A stretch of 64,000 nt of DNA from Porphyromonas macacae DSM 20710 = JCM 13914 (GTDB lineage: Bacteria > Bacteroidota > Bacteroidia > Bacteroidales > Porphyromonadaceae). The position numbers and the translations under genes are program-made. The first letter of the stretch is position 1. Each line of letters starts with the position of its first letter. This document shows, one piece after another, positions 19,564-29,196 of the stretch. The notes under the pieces were generated by a model. The model was not told the DNA's origin, made no database searches, and saw nothing but the letters and a program-made list of their open reading frames with translations. The stretch is from positions 1-64,000 of the forward strand of contig NZ_KB904152.1 in assembly GCF_000379945.1 (NCBI RefSeq), written 5' to 3'.

Positions 19564-19566
19564 AAT

Positions 19567-21810
19567 ATGATTACAGGGGAAGAACGTAAAGAATTGTACA
19601 GTTCAGCACGATACCTTATCAGGAATCTGAACGAACAAATAGATCGCCCCCATATAAGGCAAATTTATACACAACTGAAAACGTTGTATGCCGGGGGAGC
19701 CTTTACGCGTGACGAGCATAACGTGGATATGCTCCTGCGCCAATTGGGAGATGCGCGCATTGTTTCAGAAGAAATAGGTTTGGGTATTCATGCCGTATTG
19801 GCCCTCTTATATTACATCCCTGTAAAAAACGCTCATCTCAAAGAAGAGGACATTGTCGGTGTAACGGGTGAAGAACCTGTTCGACTTATCAAATTATTAC
19901 TCAAAACTTCCGAGCTGTACTCACGTACTCGAAATATAGATTCGGATAATTTTCAAAATCTTCTTTTATCCATTGCACAGGATATTCAAGTGATCTTATT
20001 GATTATTGCAGATCGTTTGTATTTACTGAGATATGCCAAACACCTTAAACCGGCTTCTTTGGCAGTCGAAATGGCTAAAGAAGCTTCTTTACTCTATGCT
20101 CCCATGGCTCATAAATTAGGATTGTATAAGATCAAGGGGGAAATGGAGGATTTATCTTTGAAATATACCGATCGTAAAATCTTTGAGTTTATCAAACGAA
20201 AACTCGGTGAAACGAAGAAAACAAGAGATCTATATATAGAATGTTTCATCCGGCCCGTTAGGGAACGGTTGGAAAAAGAATTGAAAGATGTTTCTTTTGA
20301 AATAAAAGGACGTACTAAATCTATCAGTTCCATTCGGAATAAATTGCGCAAGCAACAATTTGAGGACATCTACGATCTTTTTGCCATACGAATAATCCTG
20401 GATACACCTTTAGAACGTGAGCGCTCACTCTGCTGGCAAACTTACTCTATTATTACCGATATGTTTCAGCCTAATCCCGAACGGCTTAGAGACTGGATTT
20501 CCGTACCCAAGAGCAATGGATACGAATCTTTGCATATCACGGTTTTAGGACCGGATAAACGGTGGGTGGAGGTTCAAATCCGAACGAAGAGGATGGATGA
20601 GATTGCCGAATTGGGAGTGGCAGCCCACTGGAGATACAAGGGTGTCCATACGCAGGGGCGGATAGATGAGTTTATGAATTCCGTTAGAGAGGTACTGGAA
20701 GCGATCCGATACGGCAGCGGAGGCTCTGACAATCTTCCTTTGTTGAAGAATACGGCTCTGACCATGCCTGATAATGAGATCTATGTCTTTACCCCTCAGG
20801 GAGCTGTGATCAACCTGCCTCAGGGAGCTACGGTATTGGATTTTGCTTTTGCCATTCACAGCAGGGTAGGGGCACAGGCTGTTTCGGCGAAAGTGAACGG
20901 GAAAAATGTGCCTATCAAATTCAAACTTCAAAACGGTGATTCCGTAGAGGTGATTACCAGCACACAACAGAATGCCAAACCGGATTGGCTTTCGATCGTT
21001 GTGAGTTCCAAAGCCAAAAGTAAAATCCGTCAGATTTTACGTGCCGAAGAGGATGCGGGGATAAGTGTGGCTAAGGAAACGGTTTCACGAAGATTGAAAA
21101 ACAGAAAAATAGATTATGACGATTCCGTATTTATTCGTCTGACAAAAAAACAAGGATATAAAACGCTTTCGGATTTTTACCGTGCTGTTTTGCATGAACA
21201 AATCGATGTGGGTGGTTTTATAGATTTGTATGAAGAAAGCCTGAAAGCCGAAAACGAACTGCGAGAGAGACTGTCTGAAGCAGGCGCTAAGCAACAGGCC
21301 GATACTTTTGTTTACAAACCAGAGCCGGTGGATGCTGCTCAACAATCGGATAGCCGCAAAAACCCGGACGTATTGGTACTGGATCAAAACTTGACAGGTA
21401 TCGAATACTCTTTGGCCCAGTGTTGTAATCCTATCTATGGAGATGAAGTTTTCGGCTTCGTATCTAATCGAGGTATTAAAATTCATCGTTTCAATTGTCC
21501 CAATGCACCGGAGCTGTTGAACCGTTATGGAGAAAAGGTTATCACTGCTCAATGGAGTGGTCAGACCGGTTCTGTGGGTTATGCGATTTCACTGGAAATT
21601 ATCGGACGTGATGATTTGGCTGTTGTAACAAATATTATCTCTGTGATAAAAAAAGAAAATCGCACGAAACTCCGCACCTATTCGATAGACTCTGCAGACA
21701 GCTTATTTAAGGGGCATTTTTTGATTGAAGTAGAAAACAGGGAAACATTATCCATTTTGATGAGGAAACTGGGCAATATAGTGGGAGTGAAACATGTTGA
21801 ACGACTGTAA
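19567..21810 (+). CDS. relA: (p)ppGpp synthetase RelA with degenerate hydrolase domain
   Basis: The 747-residue protein makes (p)ppGpp in the stringent response. The N-terminal HD region (about 25-200) lacks the histidine and HD metal ligands; only the ADRL segment (148-151) recalls it, so hydrolysis is unlikely. The synthetase domain is intact: GRTK (248-251), IYDLFAIR (268-275), VPKSNGYESLH (313-323) with Tyr319, and Glu335 in VEVQIRT. A TGS domain (about 400-465, IYVFTPQGAV) and a C-terminal ACT domain follow. The start at 19567 was preferred to an in-frame ATG at 19540. A second enzyme with hydrolase activity would be expected elsewhere in the genome. Confidence 0.9.
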   Translation: MITGEERKELYSSARYLIRNLNEQIDRPHIRQIYTQLKTLYAGGAFTRDEHNVDMLLRQLGDARIVSEEIGLGIHAVLALLYYIPVKNAHLKEEDIVGVTGEEPVRLIKLLLKTSELYSRTRNIDSDNFQNLLLSIAQDIQVILLIIADRLYLLRYAKHLKPASLAVEMAKEASLLYAPMAHKLGLYKIKGEMEDLSLKYTDRKIFEFIKRKLGETKKTRDLYIECFIRPVRERLEKELKDVSFEIKGRTKSISSIRNKLRKQQFEDIYDLFAIRIILDTPLERERSLCWQTYSIITDMFQPNPERLRDWISVPKSNGYESLHITVLGPDKRWVEVQIRTKRMDEIAELGVAAHWRYKGVHTQGRIDEFMNSVREVLEAIRYGSGGSDNLPLLKNTALTMPDNEIYVFTPQGAVINLPQGATVLDFAFAIHSRVGAQAVSAKVNGKNVPIKFKLQNGDSVEVITSTQQNAKPDWLSIVVSSKAKSKIRQILRAEEDAGISVAKETVSRRLKNRKIDYDDSVFIRLTKKQGYKTLSDFYRAVLHEQIDVGGFIDLYEESLKAENELRERLSEAGAKQQADTFVYKPEPVDAAQQSDSRKNPDVLVLDQNLTGIEYSLAQCCNPIYGDEVFGFVSNRGIKIHRFNCPNAPELLNRYGEKVITAQWSGQTGSVGYAISLEIIGRDDLAVVTNIISVIKKENRTKLRTYSIDSADSLFKGHFLIEVENRETLSILMRKLGNIVGVKHVERL

Positions 21811-21856
21811 AAAGCCATGGCTGTTTATAGTTTATTTAACGGTATGGAGTTCTTAC

Positions 21857-21864
21857 TAACTTTG
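21857..21864 (+). promoter_or_regulatory. Candidate -7 box of the fbp promoter
   Basis: TAACTTTG fits TAnnTTTG exactly and lies 49 bp before the fbp start, giving a leader of about 42 nt. The -33 region is T-rich but has no exact TTG. Confidence 0.4.
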
Positions 21865-21913
21865 TGAAAGACGTTTTGTTAGAATATAAAGAAACTTAAA
21901 TCAAGAAATAGAC

Positions 21914-23890
21914 ATGACATCTACCATTAAAAACGACATCAAGTATTTGCGTTTGCTTGCAGACAAATTTCCGACTGCAGCAGAAGTTGCCACTGAAATC
22001 ATGAATCTGCAGGCTATTCTTAGTTTGCCTAAAGGGACGGAGCACTTTTTGGCAGACGTACATGGTGAATACGAAGCTTTTATCCATGTATTGAAAAATG
22101 CATCCGGCAGTATTCGGAAAAAAGTGAACGAACTGTTTGAAGGCCAAATCAGAGAACAGGAACGCAGCGAACTCTGTACACTTATTTATTATCCGCGTGA
22201 GTGTATCGATTTGGTTAAAAAAACGGAAAGATGCATCGATGACTGGTATATGGTCACACTAAACCAAATCGTTAAAGTTTGCCGTAAGGTCAGCGAAAAG
22301 TACACACGCTCCAAAGTAAGGAAAGCTTTGCCGCCGAAATATTCTTATATTATTCAGGAATTGCTTCACGAGGAAGGGCTTAATGTCAATAAATCGGCAT
22401 ACATACAAAGTATTTTTTCATCGATTATCGAAACCGGGCAAGCCGAAGATTTTATTATTGCGCTTTCTGAGACCATTCAGCGTCTGGTTATAGACCATTT
22501 GCATATTGTAGGAGATATTTATGACCGGGGGCCGGGAGCACATGTTATTATGGAGCGTTTGCTCACATATCACCATGTGGATATTCAGTGGGGTAATCAC
22601 GACATGTTATGGATGGGAGCAGCATGCGGCAACAAAGCTTGTATGGCGAATGTGGTGCGAATATCTTTGCGATATGCAAACTTGGATACACTGGAAAACG
22701 GCTACGGTATCAATCTCCTTCCTTTGGCACGTTTTGCATCCGAAGTGTATGCCAATGATCCGTGTACGCCTTTCAAACCCAAAATAGGTAAAGACGGCTC
22801 TGAAATGTACGATGAAAAGAGTGCATACCTTATTGCACAGATGCACAAAGCCATATCCATCATTCAGTTTAAACTGGAGCATGAGATTATTAAGCGTAAC
22901 CCGAATTATGAGATGTCTGAAAGAGATCTTTTGCATCGTTGCGATCCGGAAAAGGGAACAATCACCCTGTATGATGGTTCCGTACATGAACTTTTGGATA
23001 AGAGTTTTCCCACAGTAGATCCGAAAAACCCCTACACTTTGACCGCAGAAGAAAAGAATGTCGTGGAAAGGTTGATGCAGTCTTTTCTGCGTAGTGAAAA
23101 ACTGCAAACACATATTTCTTTTATGTACCGCATGGGCAGTATGTATCTGTGCTGTAATCACAATCTGCTGCTGCACGCTTCGGTGCCTCTGAATGAAGAC
23201 CGGACTCTCAAAAAAGTACGTGTGGGCAATAAGAAGTATGCAGGTAAAGCATTGTATGACAGGGTTGACGAGTATGTTCGCATAGCTCGTATGAAACCGG
23301 GTGAACATGCCGAACATGAAGAGGCTCTTGATTTTATGTGGTACCTTTGGTGCGGTCCTGATTCTCCTCTTTTTGACAAATCTGCCATGACGACGTTTGA
23401 ACGTTATTTCATAGAAGATAAAACAACTCATCAAGAGGATAAAGGGTTTTATTACATTTACAGAACCGAGGAGCAGGTTTGTGTCGATATTTTGAAAGAA
23501 TTCGGATTGGAAGGTCCGGATGCGCATATTATCAACGGACATGTTCCCGTTAAAGCTATAAAAGGAGAACAACCGGTAAGGGCGGGTGGCAAGTTGATGT
23601 TGATCGACGGAGGTTTCAGCCGTGCATATCAGTCAAGCACAGGTATTGCAGGTTATACTCTGATATTCAACTCCCAAGGGTTGCATATCGTAAAGCACAA
23701 TCCTTTTAATTCAACCCAAAATGCCATCCTGAAAAACGAGGATATAGAAAGTGTGTCTGTGGTGCGCGAATCCAGCTCTCATCGGATGTTGGTGCGTGAT
23801 ACGGATAACGGAAAAGTTCTGTCTGCTCAGGTGGATGATTTGAAAGATTTGCTTACAGCATATAAATTTGGACTAATAAAAGAAAAATGA
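21914..23890 (+). CDS. fbp: Fructose-1,6-bisphosphatase, class III
   Basis: The enzyme dephosphorylates fructose 1,6-bisphosphate in gluconeogenesis. The 658 residues fit the class III (Firmicutes/Bacteroidetes) family, a metallophosphoesterase fold unrelated to class I. Motifs include DVHGEYEAF near 45-53, GDIYDRGPGAH, WGNHDMLWMGA, CNHNLLLHA and INGHVPVK. Together with pckA in this window it supports glucose synthesis from amino-acid carbon. A 321-codon antisense frame inside it is a shadow. It is 23 bp from the next frame, so cotranscription with the penicillin-binding protein gene is possible. Confidence 0.95.
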   Translation: MTSTIKNDIKYLRLLADKFPTAAEVATEIMNLQAILSLPKGTEHFLADVHGEYEAFIHVLKNASGSIRKKVNELFEGQIREQERSELCTLIYYPRECIDLVKKTERCIDDWYMVTLNQIVKVCRKVSEKYTRSKVRKALPPKYSYIIQELLHEEGLNVNKSAYIQSIFSSIIETGQAEDFIIALSETIQRLVIDHLHIVGDIYDRGPGAHVIMERLLTYHHVDIQWGNHDMLWMGAACGNKACMANVVRISLRYANLDTLENGYGINLLPLARFASEVYANDPCTPFKPKIGKDGSEMYDEKSAYLIAQMHKAISIIQFKLEHEIIKRNPNYEMSERDLLHRCDPEKGTITLYDGSVHELLDKSFPTVDPKNPYTLTAEEKNVVERLMQSFLRSEKLQTHISFMYRMGSMYLCCNHNLLLHASVPLNEDRTLKKVRVGNKKYAGKALYDRVDEYVRIARMKPGEHAEHEEALDFMWYLWCGPDSPLFDKSAMTTFERYFIEDKTTHQEDKGFYYIYRTEEQVCVDILKEFGLEGPDAHIINGHVPVKAIKGEQPVRAGGKLMLIDGGFSRAYQSSTGIAGYTLIFNSQGLHIVKHNPFNSTQNAILKNEDIESVSVVRESSSHRMLVRDTDNGKVLSAQVDDLKDLLTAYKFGLIKEK

Positions 23891-23942
23891 TTGCCATATA
23901 AAGGTTGACTTTTATGGTATGTATAAAAATAATGATTATTTG

Positions 23943-26297
23943 ATGAAGAGAACGACACGGCTTATAATACGCACACTGTGGGCTTTATTTATTCTCGGTT
24001 GGCTTACGATTGGTTCTGTTTTCCTGTTGATATGGACCGGTGCAATCGGATATCTTCCTCCGATAGAGCAATTGCAAAATCCGATAGATAAATATGCATC
24101 TCAGGTTATTTCGGTGGAAGGAGATGTGATGGGGTCTTACGCACATAGCGGTGACAATCGCATACATGTACCCTATAAGAATATCTCCCCTAATGTCATT
24201 GAAGCATTGATTGCTACGGAAGACGTTCGTTTCAGACAACACTCCGGAATAGATATGCGCAGTATGATGCGCGTATTGGTTAAGCGCGTTTTCTTAAACA
24301 GGGCAAGCGCCGGAGGTGGAAGTACGATTACGCAACAATTGGCCAAACAGCTTTATTCTCCTCCGGTGGATAATTTTTTGGAACGTTTGTTTCAAAAACC
24401 CATCGAATGGGTTATTGCATTAAAATTGGAGCGTTATTATACAAAGGACGAGATCATAGCCATGTATCTTAACAAATTCGATTTTCTTTATAACGCAGTA
24501 GGAATTCGTTCGGCCTCGTATACATACTTCGGAGTTGAACCGAAAGATTTAACACTGGATCAGGCAGCAGTTTTGGTGGGGATGTGTAAAAACCCGGCTC
24601 TCTTCAATCCCGTTTTACACAAAGACTCTCCAAAGCCCAAACAGCGTAGAAACACAGTGTTCGAGCAAATGCGCAGAGCCGGAAAACTTACATCGGGGCA
24701 GTCCGATTCATTAAAAAAGGTTCCTCTTGTAACCGATTTTCACCGTATCAGCCATAAAGCCGGTATTGCTCCATATTTTCGGGAGTATTTGCGAATTATG
24801 ATGATGGCGGATAAACCTAAAAGGAGTGCGTATGCCGCGTGGCAGATGCAGCAATACCGGGATGACAGTCTGGCGTGGGAAAAAAACCCTCTCTATGGTT
24901 GGTGTAAGAAGAACAAAAAAGCGGATGGCTCCAACTACAATATTTATACGGATGGGCTCAAAATTTATACCACGATTTCCGTACCCATGCAACAGTATGC
25001 AGAGGAAGCCGTACGGAAGCAAATGGCTGAAAATCTACAACCGGCTTTTGATCGCCAAAACAGATCTTTACGAAATGCTCCTTTCTCTTCGAGCATTACC
25101 GCTGACGAGCGTGAAGAGATTCTGATGCGTGCCATCAAACAAACAGACCGGTGGAGAAATGGCAAGAAAGAAGGACTATCGGAAAAAGAAATTTTGGATC
25201 AGTTCGGAAAGAAAACCAAGATGCAGGTTTGGAGCTGGAATGGTACTAAAGATACGACAATGACTCCTCTGGACTCTATCGTCTACTATAAGAGTTTCAT
25301 GCGCACCGGTTTCATGGCTATGGATCCTCATAACGGGCATATAAAAGCCTATGTCGGCGGCATCGATTATGGTACATTCCAATATGATATGGTTTCACTG
25401 GGCAGACGCCAGGTGGGTTCTACCATTAAACCTTATTTATATTCTCTGTCCATGATAGAAGGTATGTCACCCTGTGATCAGGTAATGCACGTCGAACCCA
25501 CGATTTATACAGAAGCGGGAGTGAGATGGTCTATAAGGAACTCGAATACACAGCGGATCGGTGAGATGGTTTCTATCAAATGGGGGCTTCAAAAATCGGA
25601 TAACTGGGTTACTGCAACATTGATGTCGCGAACCTCTCCTCATACATTCGTACGTCTTTTGAGAAGCTACGGATTGCAAGGCCCGATGGAACCCCAGCCG
25701 GCTATCAGCCTCGGATCTTGTGATGCATCTGTCAGCGAGATGGTAAGTGGATATTCGACCTTTGTTAATAATGGAATACGTGTGATGCCTCTTCCTGTAA
25801 CTCAAATTGCAGACCAATATGGAAACATTATTGCAACTTTTGCACCTCAGATTACAGAAGTGCTGCCGAAAGATGCTTCATTAAAAATGCTCGACATGTT
25901 GAAAGCCGTTGTAGATGGCGGTACCGGAGCTCGTCTGAGATTTCGCTATAATTTGAAAATGCCTTTGGGTGGCAAAACGGGTACGACACAAAATAACAGC
26001 GATGCCTGGTTTGTCGGCTTTACCCCCGATTTGATAGGAGGTGTATGGGTAGGGGGAGAAGACCGTAGCATACGCTTCAATTCCATGGCATTGGGGCAGG
26101 GCGCTTCAGCTGCATTACCCATCTTCGCCGAATTTATAAAAAGAGTGTATGCCGATCCCAAATTGGGATATAAAGAGGATCGTAAATTCAATATTCCTGA
26201 AGGTTTCAGCCCATGTGAAAATGCTCTTGCCGGAGAGACATACATTTTAGAAGGAGAGCAGAATTATAATGACTCTGAATTTATCGGTAATGACTAA
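23943..26297 (+). CDS. Class A penicillin-binding protein (PBP1A-like)
   Basis: This bifunctional peptidoglycan synthase (784 residues from the chosen start) has one N-terminal membrane anchor and a periplasmic body. The GT51 glycosyltransferase domain has its catalytic Glu93 in ATEDVRFRQHSGID and the GGGSTITQQLAKQ motif. The transpeptidase domain has SxxK as GSTIKP, SxN as SDN, and KTGTT. I chose the ATG at 23943 (MKRTTRLI) because it gives a positively charged start directly before the membrane segment; an in-frame ATG at 23919 would add 8 residues. The 3' end overlaps the DUF4105 gene by 8 bp. Confidence 0.93.
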   Translation: MKRTTRLIIRTLWALFILGWLTIGSVFLLIWTGAIGYLPPIEQLQNPIDKYASQVISVEGDVMGSYAHSGDNRIHVPYKNISPNVIEALIATEDVRFRQHSGIDMRSMMRVLVKRVFLNRASAGGGSTITQQLAKQLYSPPVDNFLERLFQKPIEWVIALKLERYYTKDEIIAMYLNKFDFLYNAVGIRSASYTYFGVEPKDLTLDQAAVLVGMCKNPALFNPVLHKDSPKPKQRRNTVFEQMRRAGKLTSGQSDSLKKVPLVTDFHRISHKAGIAPYFREYLRIMMMADKPKRSAYAAWQMQQYRDDSLAWEKNPLYGWCKKNKKADGSNYNIYTDGLKIYTTISVPMQQYAEEAVRKQMAENLQPAFDRQNRSLRNAPFSSSITADEREEILMRAIKQTDRWRNGKKEGLSEKEILDQFGKKTKMQVWSWNGTKDTTMTPLDSIVYYKSFMRTGFMAMDPHNGHIKAYVGGIDYGTFQYDMVSLGRRQVGSTIKPYLYSLSMIEGMSPCDQVMHVEPTIYTEAGVRWSIRNSNTQRIGEMVSIKWGLQKSDNWVTATLMSRTSPHTFVRLLRSYGLQGPMEPQPAISLGSCDASVSEMVSGYSTFVNNGIRVMPLPVTQIADQYGNIIATFAPQITEVLPKDASLKMLDMLKAVVDGGTGARLRFRYNLKMPLGGKTGTTQNNSDAWFVGFTPDLIGGVWVGGEDRSIRFNSMALGQGASAALPIFAEFIKRVYADPKLGYKEDRKFNIPEGFSPCENALAGETYILEGEQNYNDSEFIGND

Positions 26298-27543
26298 AAG
26301 AAAGGTAAAGTACTTTACCCTTGTTTTTGGCATACTTTTCTATATTGTTGCAAATTATAGGGCCTATGCCGGAAATTATGGTTTACCCGACAGCCTGAGC
26401 AGGGATGCCGTGATGAGTATCGTGCTGGCAACTCCGGTAGAAGATGAAGTTTATACGGTATACGGTCATGCGGCATTTCGTGTAACGGATATTCGACAAA
26501 ATCTGGATGTTACATTTAACTACGGTATCTTTTCTTTTGACGAAGGTTTTATATGGCGATTTGTAAAAGGTGAAACAGATTATATCGTTTTACCGGTTGC
26601 AACATCCGATTATATGTCCGAATATATGATGCGCGGTAGCAATGTAACTGAATTGATTTTGAATATGACAGTTGAAGAACAGACCCGTGCATGGAACTAT
26701 CTTTTATGGAATATAAAGAAGGAGAATCGCACATACCGATACAATTTCTTTTATGACAATTGTTCTACCAGACCAGTTGAAATTTTCCTTCAATCTGTAG
26801 ATGTCGATAAGATTAAGTTTAATTCCGAAGAAGAAAAGCCGGTTTCCTGGAGAGATTTAATCAATGAAGCCGAAAGAAAGCAACCATGGCTTTTATTTGG
26901 AACCGATTTGGCTTTGGGAGCACCTACGGACAGGAAAGCAAGTAAACGGATGCAGCTTTTTTTGCCGAAAAAGGTAGTAGAATATCTTCCATCTGCTACG
27001 GTTTTGACAAAAAAAGGGGAGGAGAGGACCATTGTTTCTGAAGTTATCGAGCATAAAACATCTGTTATCTCCAAGGAATCCGACAGTATATGGGATAATT
27101 TTTTGACTCCTTTTACAGTCTTTTCATTACTTCTGATACTCCTTTTAATTTTTTGTTTTAGAGATATAAAACTTAAACGGTGTTCTTTTATTATTGATTA
27201 TATTCTACTCTTTTCAGCCGGAGTCGGGGGGCTGATTTTATTCTTTCTGATGTTCATATCCGTTCATCCTCATACTGTTCCGAACTATAATTTTATTGTG
27301 TTGCATCCCTTTCATCTGGTTTTAGGTATCCCTATGGTTGCCAGCGGTATAAACAAAGCTTATTATTATCATTTTGTTAACTTTGTCGTGCTTATTGCTT
27401 TTTGTGCCATGGCATGGTTTTTGCCGCAACATTTCAATCAGGCAATGATACCTGTCACATTGATTTTAACAGTGCTTTCGGCCTGTAGAATTTTTATTAT
27501 CAGAGCACAACGTAAGCAAATTGCAAAATCACAGATAAAATAA
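26290..27543 (+). CDS. DUF4105 (Lnb-type) envelope protein with C-terminal membrane domain
   Basis: The protein (417 residues from ATG 26290) has a signal peptide or anchor (KRKVKYF, then hydrophobic), a periplasmic domain of about 260 residues and about four hydrophobic segments at the C-terminus. The periplasmic part has the DUF4105 hallmarks, a His in VYGHAAFR and a Cys in FFYDNCSTRP, which suggest a papain-like thiol acyltransferase or peptidase fold. As I recall, this family has been named Lnb and tied to lipoprotein N-acylation in Bacteroides; I hold that link loosely. An in-frame ATG at 26269 is an alternative start. It overlaps the PBP gene and is 4 bp from the next gene. Confidence 0.8.
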   Translation: MTKRKVKYFTLVFGILFYIVANYRAYAGNYGLPDSLSRDAVMSIVLATPVEDEVYTVYGHAAFRVTDIRQNLDVTFNYGIFSFDEGFIWRFVKGETDYIVLPVATSDYMSEYMMRGSNVTELILNMTVEEQTRAWNYLLWNIKKENRTYRYNFFYDNCSTRPVEIFLQSVDVDKIKFNSEEEKPVSWRDLINEAERKQPWLLFGTDLALGAPTDRKASKRMQLFLPKKVVEYLPSATVLTKKGEERTIVSEVIEHKTSVISKESDSIWDNFLTPFTVFSLLLILLLIFCFRDIKLKRCSFIIDYILLFSAGVGGLILFFLMFISVHPHTVPNYNFIVLHPFHLVLGIPMVASGINKAYYYHFVNFVVLIAFCAMAWFLPQHFNQAMIPVTLILTVLSACRIFIIRAQRKQIAKSQIK

Positions 27544-27547
27544 CCCG

Positions 27548-29164
27548 ATGCCCCGAAGAGAACAGCTATCCATAAAATATCTTTTTGCCTCACTGTTGGC
27601 ACTCTTGCCTTTGTGTGCCGATGCACAGATCGATGATGCCCCGAAGTTATTGGTTTGTATAACGGCAGATCAGTTGGATCCGGATGTTTTGGAACAGATA
27701 AAACCGTATTTAAGTGACAATGGGTTTCGGAGACTTTATTCACAAGGGTTTATTCACAAAAATGTGATATTTCCTTTTTCTCCTGTCAATCGTTCATCCG
27801 CAGTTGCTTCCATTTATAGCGGAACCACCCCGAATGTTCACGGTATAACAGGAGAGCTGATATATGATCGTTCGAAAAATACATTTCAGCCGATTTTAAC
27901 CGATATTCATTATTCCGGCGTATACACGAGAGATGCTCTTTCTCCGGCAAATGTGCTATCGGGTATGATCGGAGACGAATTGAAAGCTGCCACAAATAAT
28001 CATTCTGCCGTTTTCAGTGTTGCAGCAAATGGAACCGATGCTATTGCCGCAGGAGGTGTCAGTGCTGATGGAGCATATTGGATAGATGATAAGATTGCCG
28101 GATGGGCAACATCTTCTTTTTATCCGGAAATGCCCGGTTATTTAAGTCAGTACAATCGTTCAGCCGAGGGACCCAACCAAAGTGTTGTTAGTAAAAAATG
28201 GGAACCTTTACAAGGTTATAAGGCTATATCTTATCAATCTGCAAATCCAAAGTTTAAATACTTTTTCGGTTTAACGAAAATTGCAGAGTATAAGCATTCT
28301 GCTCTGATCAACGAAGAGATTACAACCGTAGCAAAAAAAATTATTGAAAACGGAGAGTACAACAGACATCGGGAGAAACCCGGTGTTCTTTTTGTGACAT
28401 ATTACTGTGGAAGATCATTGCAGGACAGGCTTTATGGCGTATCTCCGGAGCTTATCGATACATACATTCGATTAGACAGACAGTTGGCTTCTTTATTCTC
28501 TGTTTTGGACAGTAAAGCAGGGGCAGGAAAATATCTGGTATCTTTCACCGGTACAGGTTATATATTGGAGCCGGTATCCCATACAAAAGGAGAGGAACGA
28601 ATAAACCGTGTTTTCAGCTCCAAAAAGATGAAAACGTTGGTCGACCTTTACTTGAAAGCAATATACGGAGGAAATGAAGAATGGGTCAAGGCGATAACAG
28701 CCGAAGGAGTTTTCCTGAATCGTAAACAGATTGAACATCGCAAACTTAATCTGGTAGAAGTTCAGCAGAAAGTAGCCGAACTTATCCGTGAAATGGACGG
28801 CGTGAAACTGGTGGCTACATCATCTCTTTTGAATAGTGGTGTTCTATTAAATGATGATATTGAAAAGCTGAGACTTTCGACTCACACCAATTCCTGTCCT
28901 GATATTGTTATCAGTTTTTTATCCGGATGGCAGACCGATGTTGAAGAGGTTTATTCTTCAACATCAAATTCTTCTCAACAAAAAAGAATAACACCTCTAC
29001 AATACAGGCCTGTACAAGCTCCTTTTATCTTAATGGGAGCAGGAATACCACATAAGGTTTCGGATTTGCAAATTCGTGTTACACAGATAGCACCCACACT
29101 TTCCGGTTTCTTGAAAATCAGGGCTCCGAATTCGGCTTTTGACAAAGCTATCGAGATTAAATAA
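27548..29164 (+). CDS. PafA-like alkaline phosphatase superfamily protein, apparently without metal ligands
   Basis: The 538-residue exported protein (signal peptide to about ADA, residue 25) has the PafA / nucleotide pyrophosphatase layout: Asp41 in ITADQLDPD, a nucleophile region NRSSAVASIYSGTTPNVHGI shortened here to residues 81-100, and the AAYW-like GAYWID. Yet the other metal ligands look lost. The usual D..xGH motif reads YYCGRSLQDRLYG (285-297), the usual TADHG reads FTGTGY (333-338), and no His aligns with the last ligand. It is therefore probably catalytically dead or altered. It sits between the DUF4105 gene (4 bp) and secA (32 bp). Role unknown. Confidence 0.75.
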   Translation: MPRREQLSIKYLFASLLALLPLCADAQIDDAPKLLVCITADQLDPDVLEQIKPYLSDNGFRRLYSQGFIHKNVIFPFSPVNRSSAVASIYSGTTPNVHGITGELIYDRSKNTFQPILTDIHYSGVYTRDALSPANVLSGMIGDELKAATNNHSAVFSVAANGTDAIAAGGVSADGAYWIDDKIAGWATSSFYPEMPGYLSQYNRSAEGPNQSVVSKKWEPLQGYKAISYQSANPKFKYFFGLTKIAEYKHSALINEEITTVAKKIIENGEYNRHREKPGVLFVTYYCGRSLQDRLYGVSPELIDTYIRLDRQLASLFSVLDSKAGAGKYLVSFTGTGYILEPVSHTKGEERINRVFSSKKMKTLVDLYLKAIYGGNEEWVKAITAEGVFLNRKQIEHRKLNLVEVQQKVAELIREMDGVKLVATSSLLNSGVLLNDDIEKLRLSTHTNSCPDIVISFLSGWQTDVEEVYSSTSNSSQQKRITPLQYRPVQAPFILMGAGIPHKVSDLQIRVTQIAPTLSGFLKIRAPNSAFDKAIEIK

Positions 29165-29196
29165 TGATATAAACGAAGATACAATATACATATTAT

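Noticed and set aside
19540-19566. Upstream in-frame start of relA (MCNHLLSLN)
   Set aside because: It would place an exact TATCTTTG promoter box inside the coding region, and the conserved start is MITGEERKEL.
22607-23572. 321-codon minus-strand open frame inside fbp
   Set aside because: It is fully antisense to a clear class III fructose-bisphosphatase, has low-complexity Phe/His/Ile-rich content and no motif, so it is a shadow of the coding strand.
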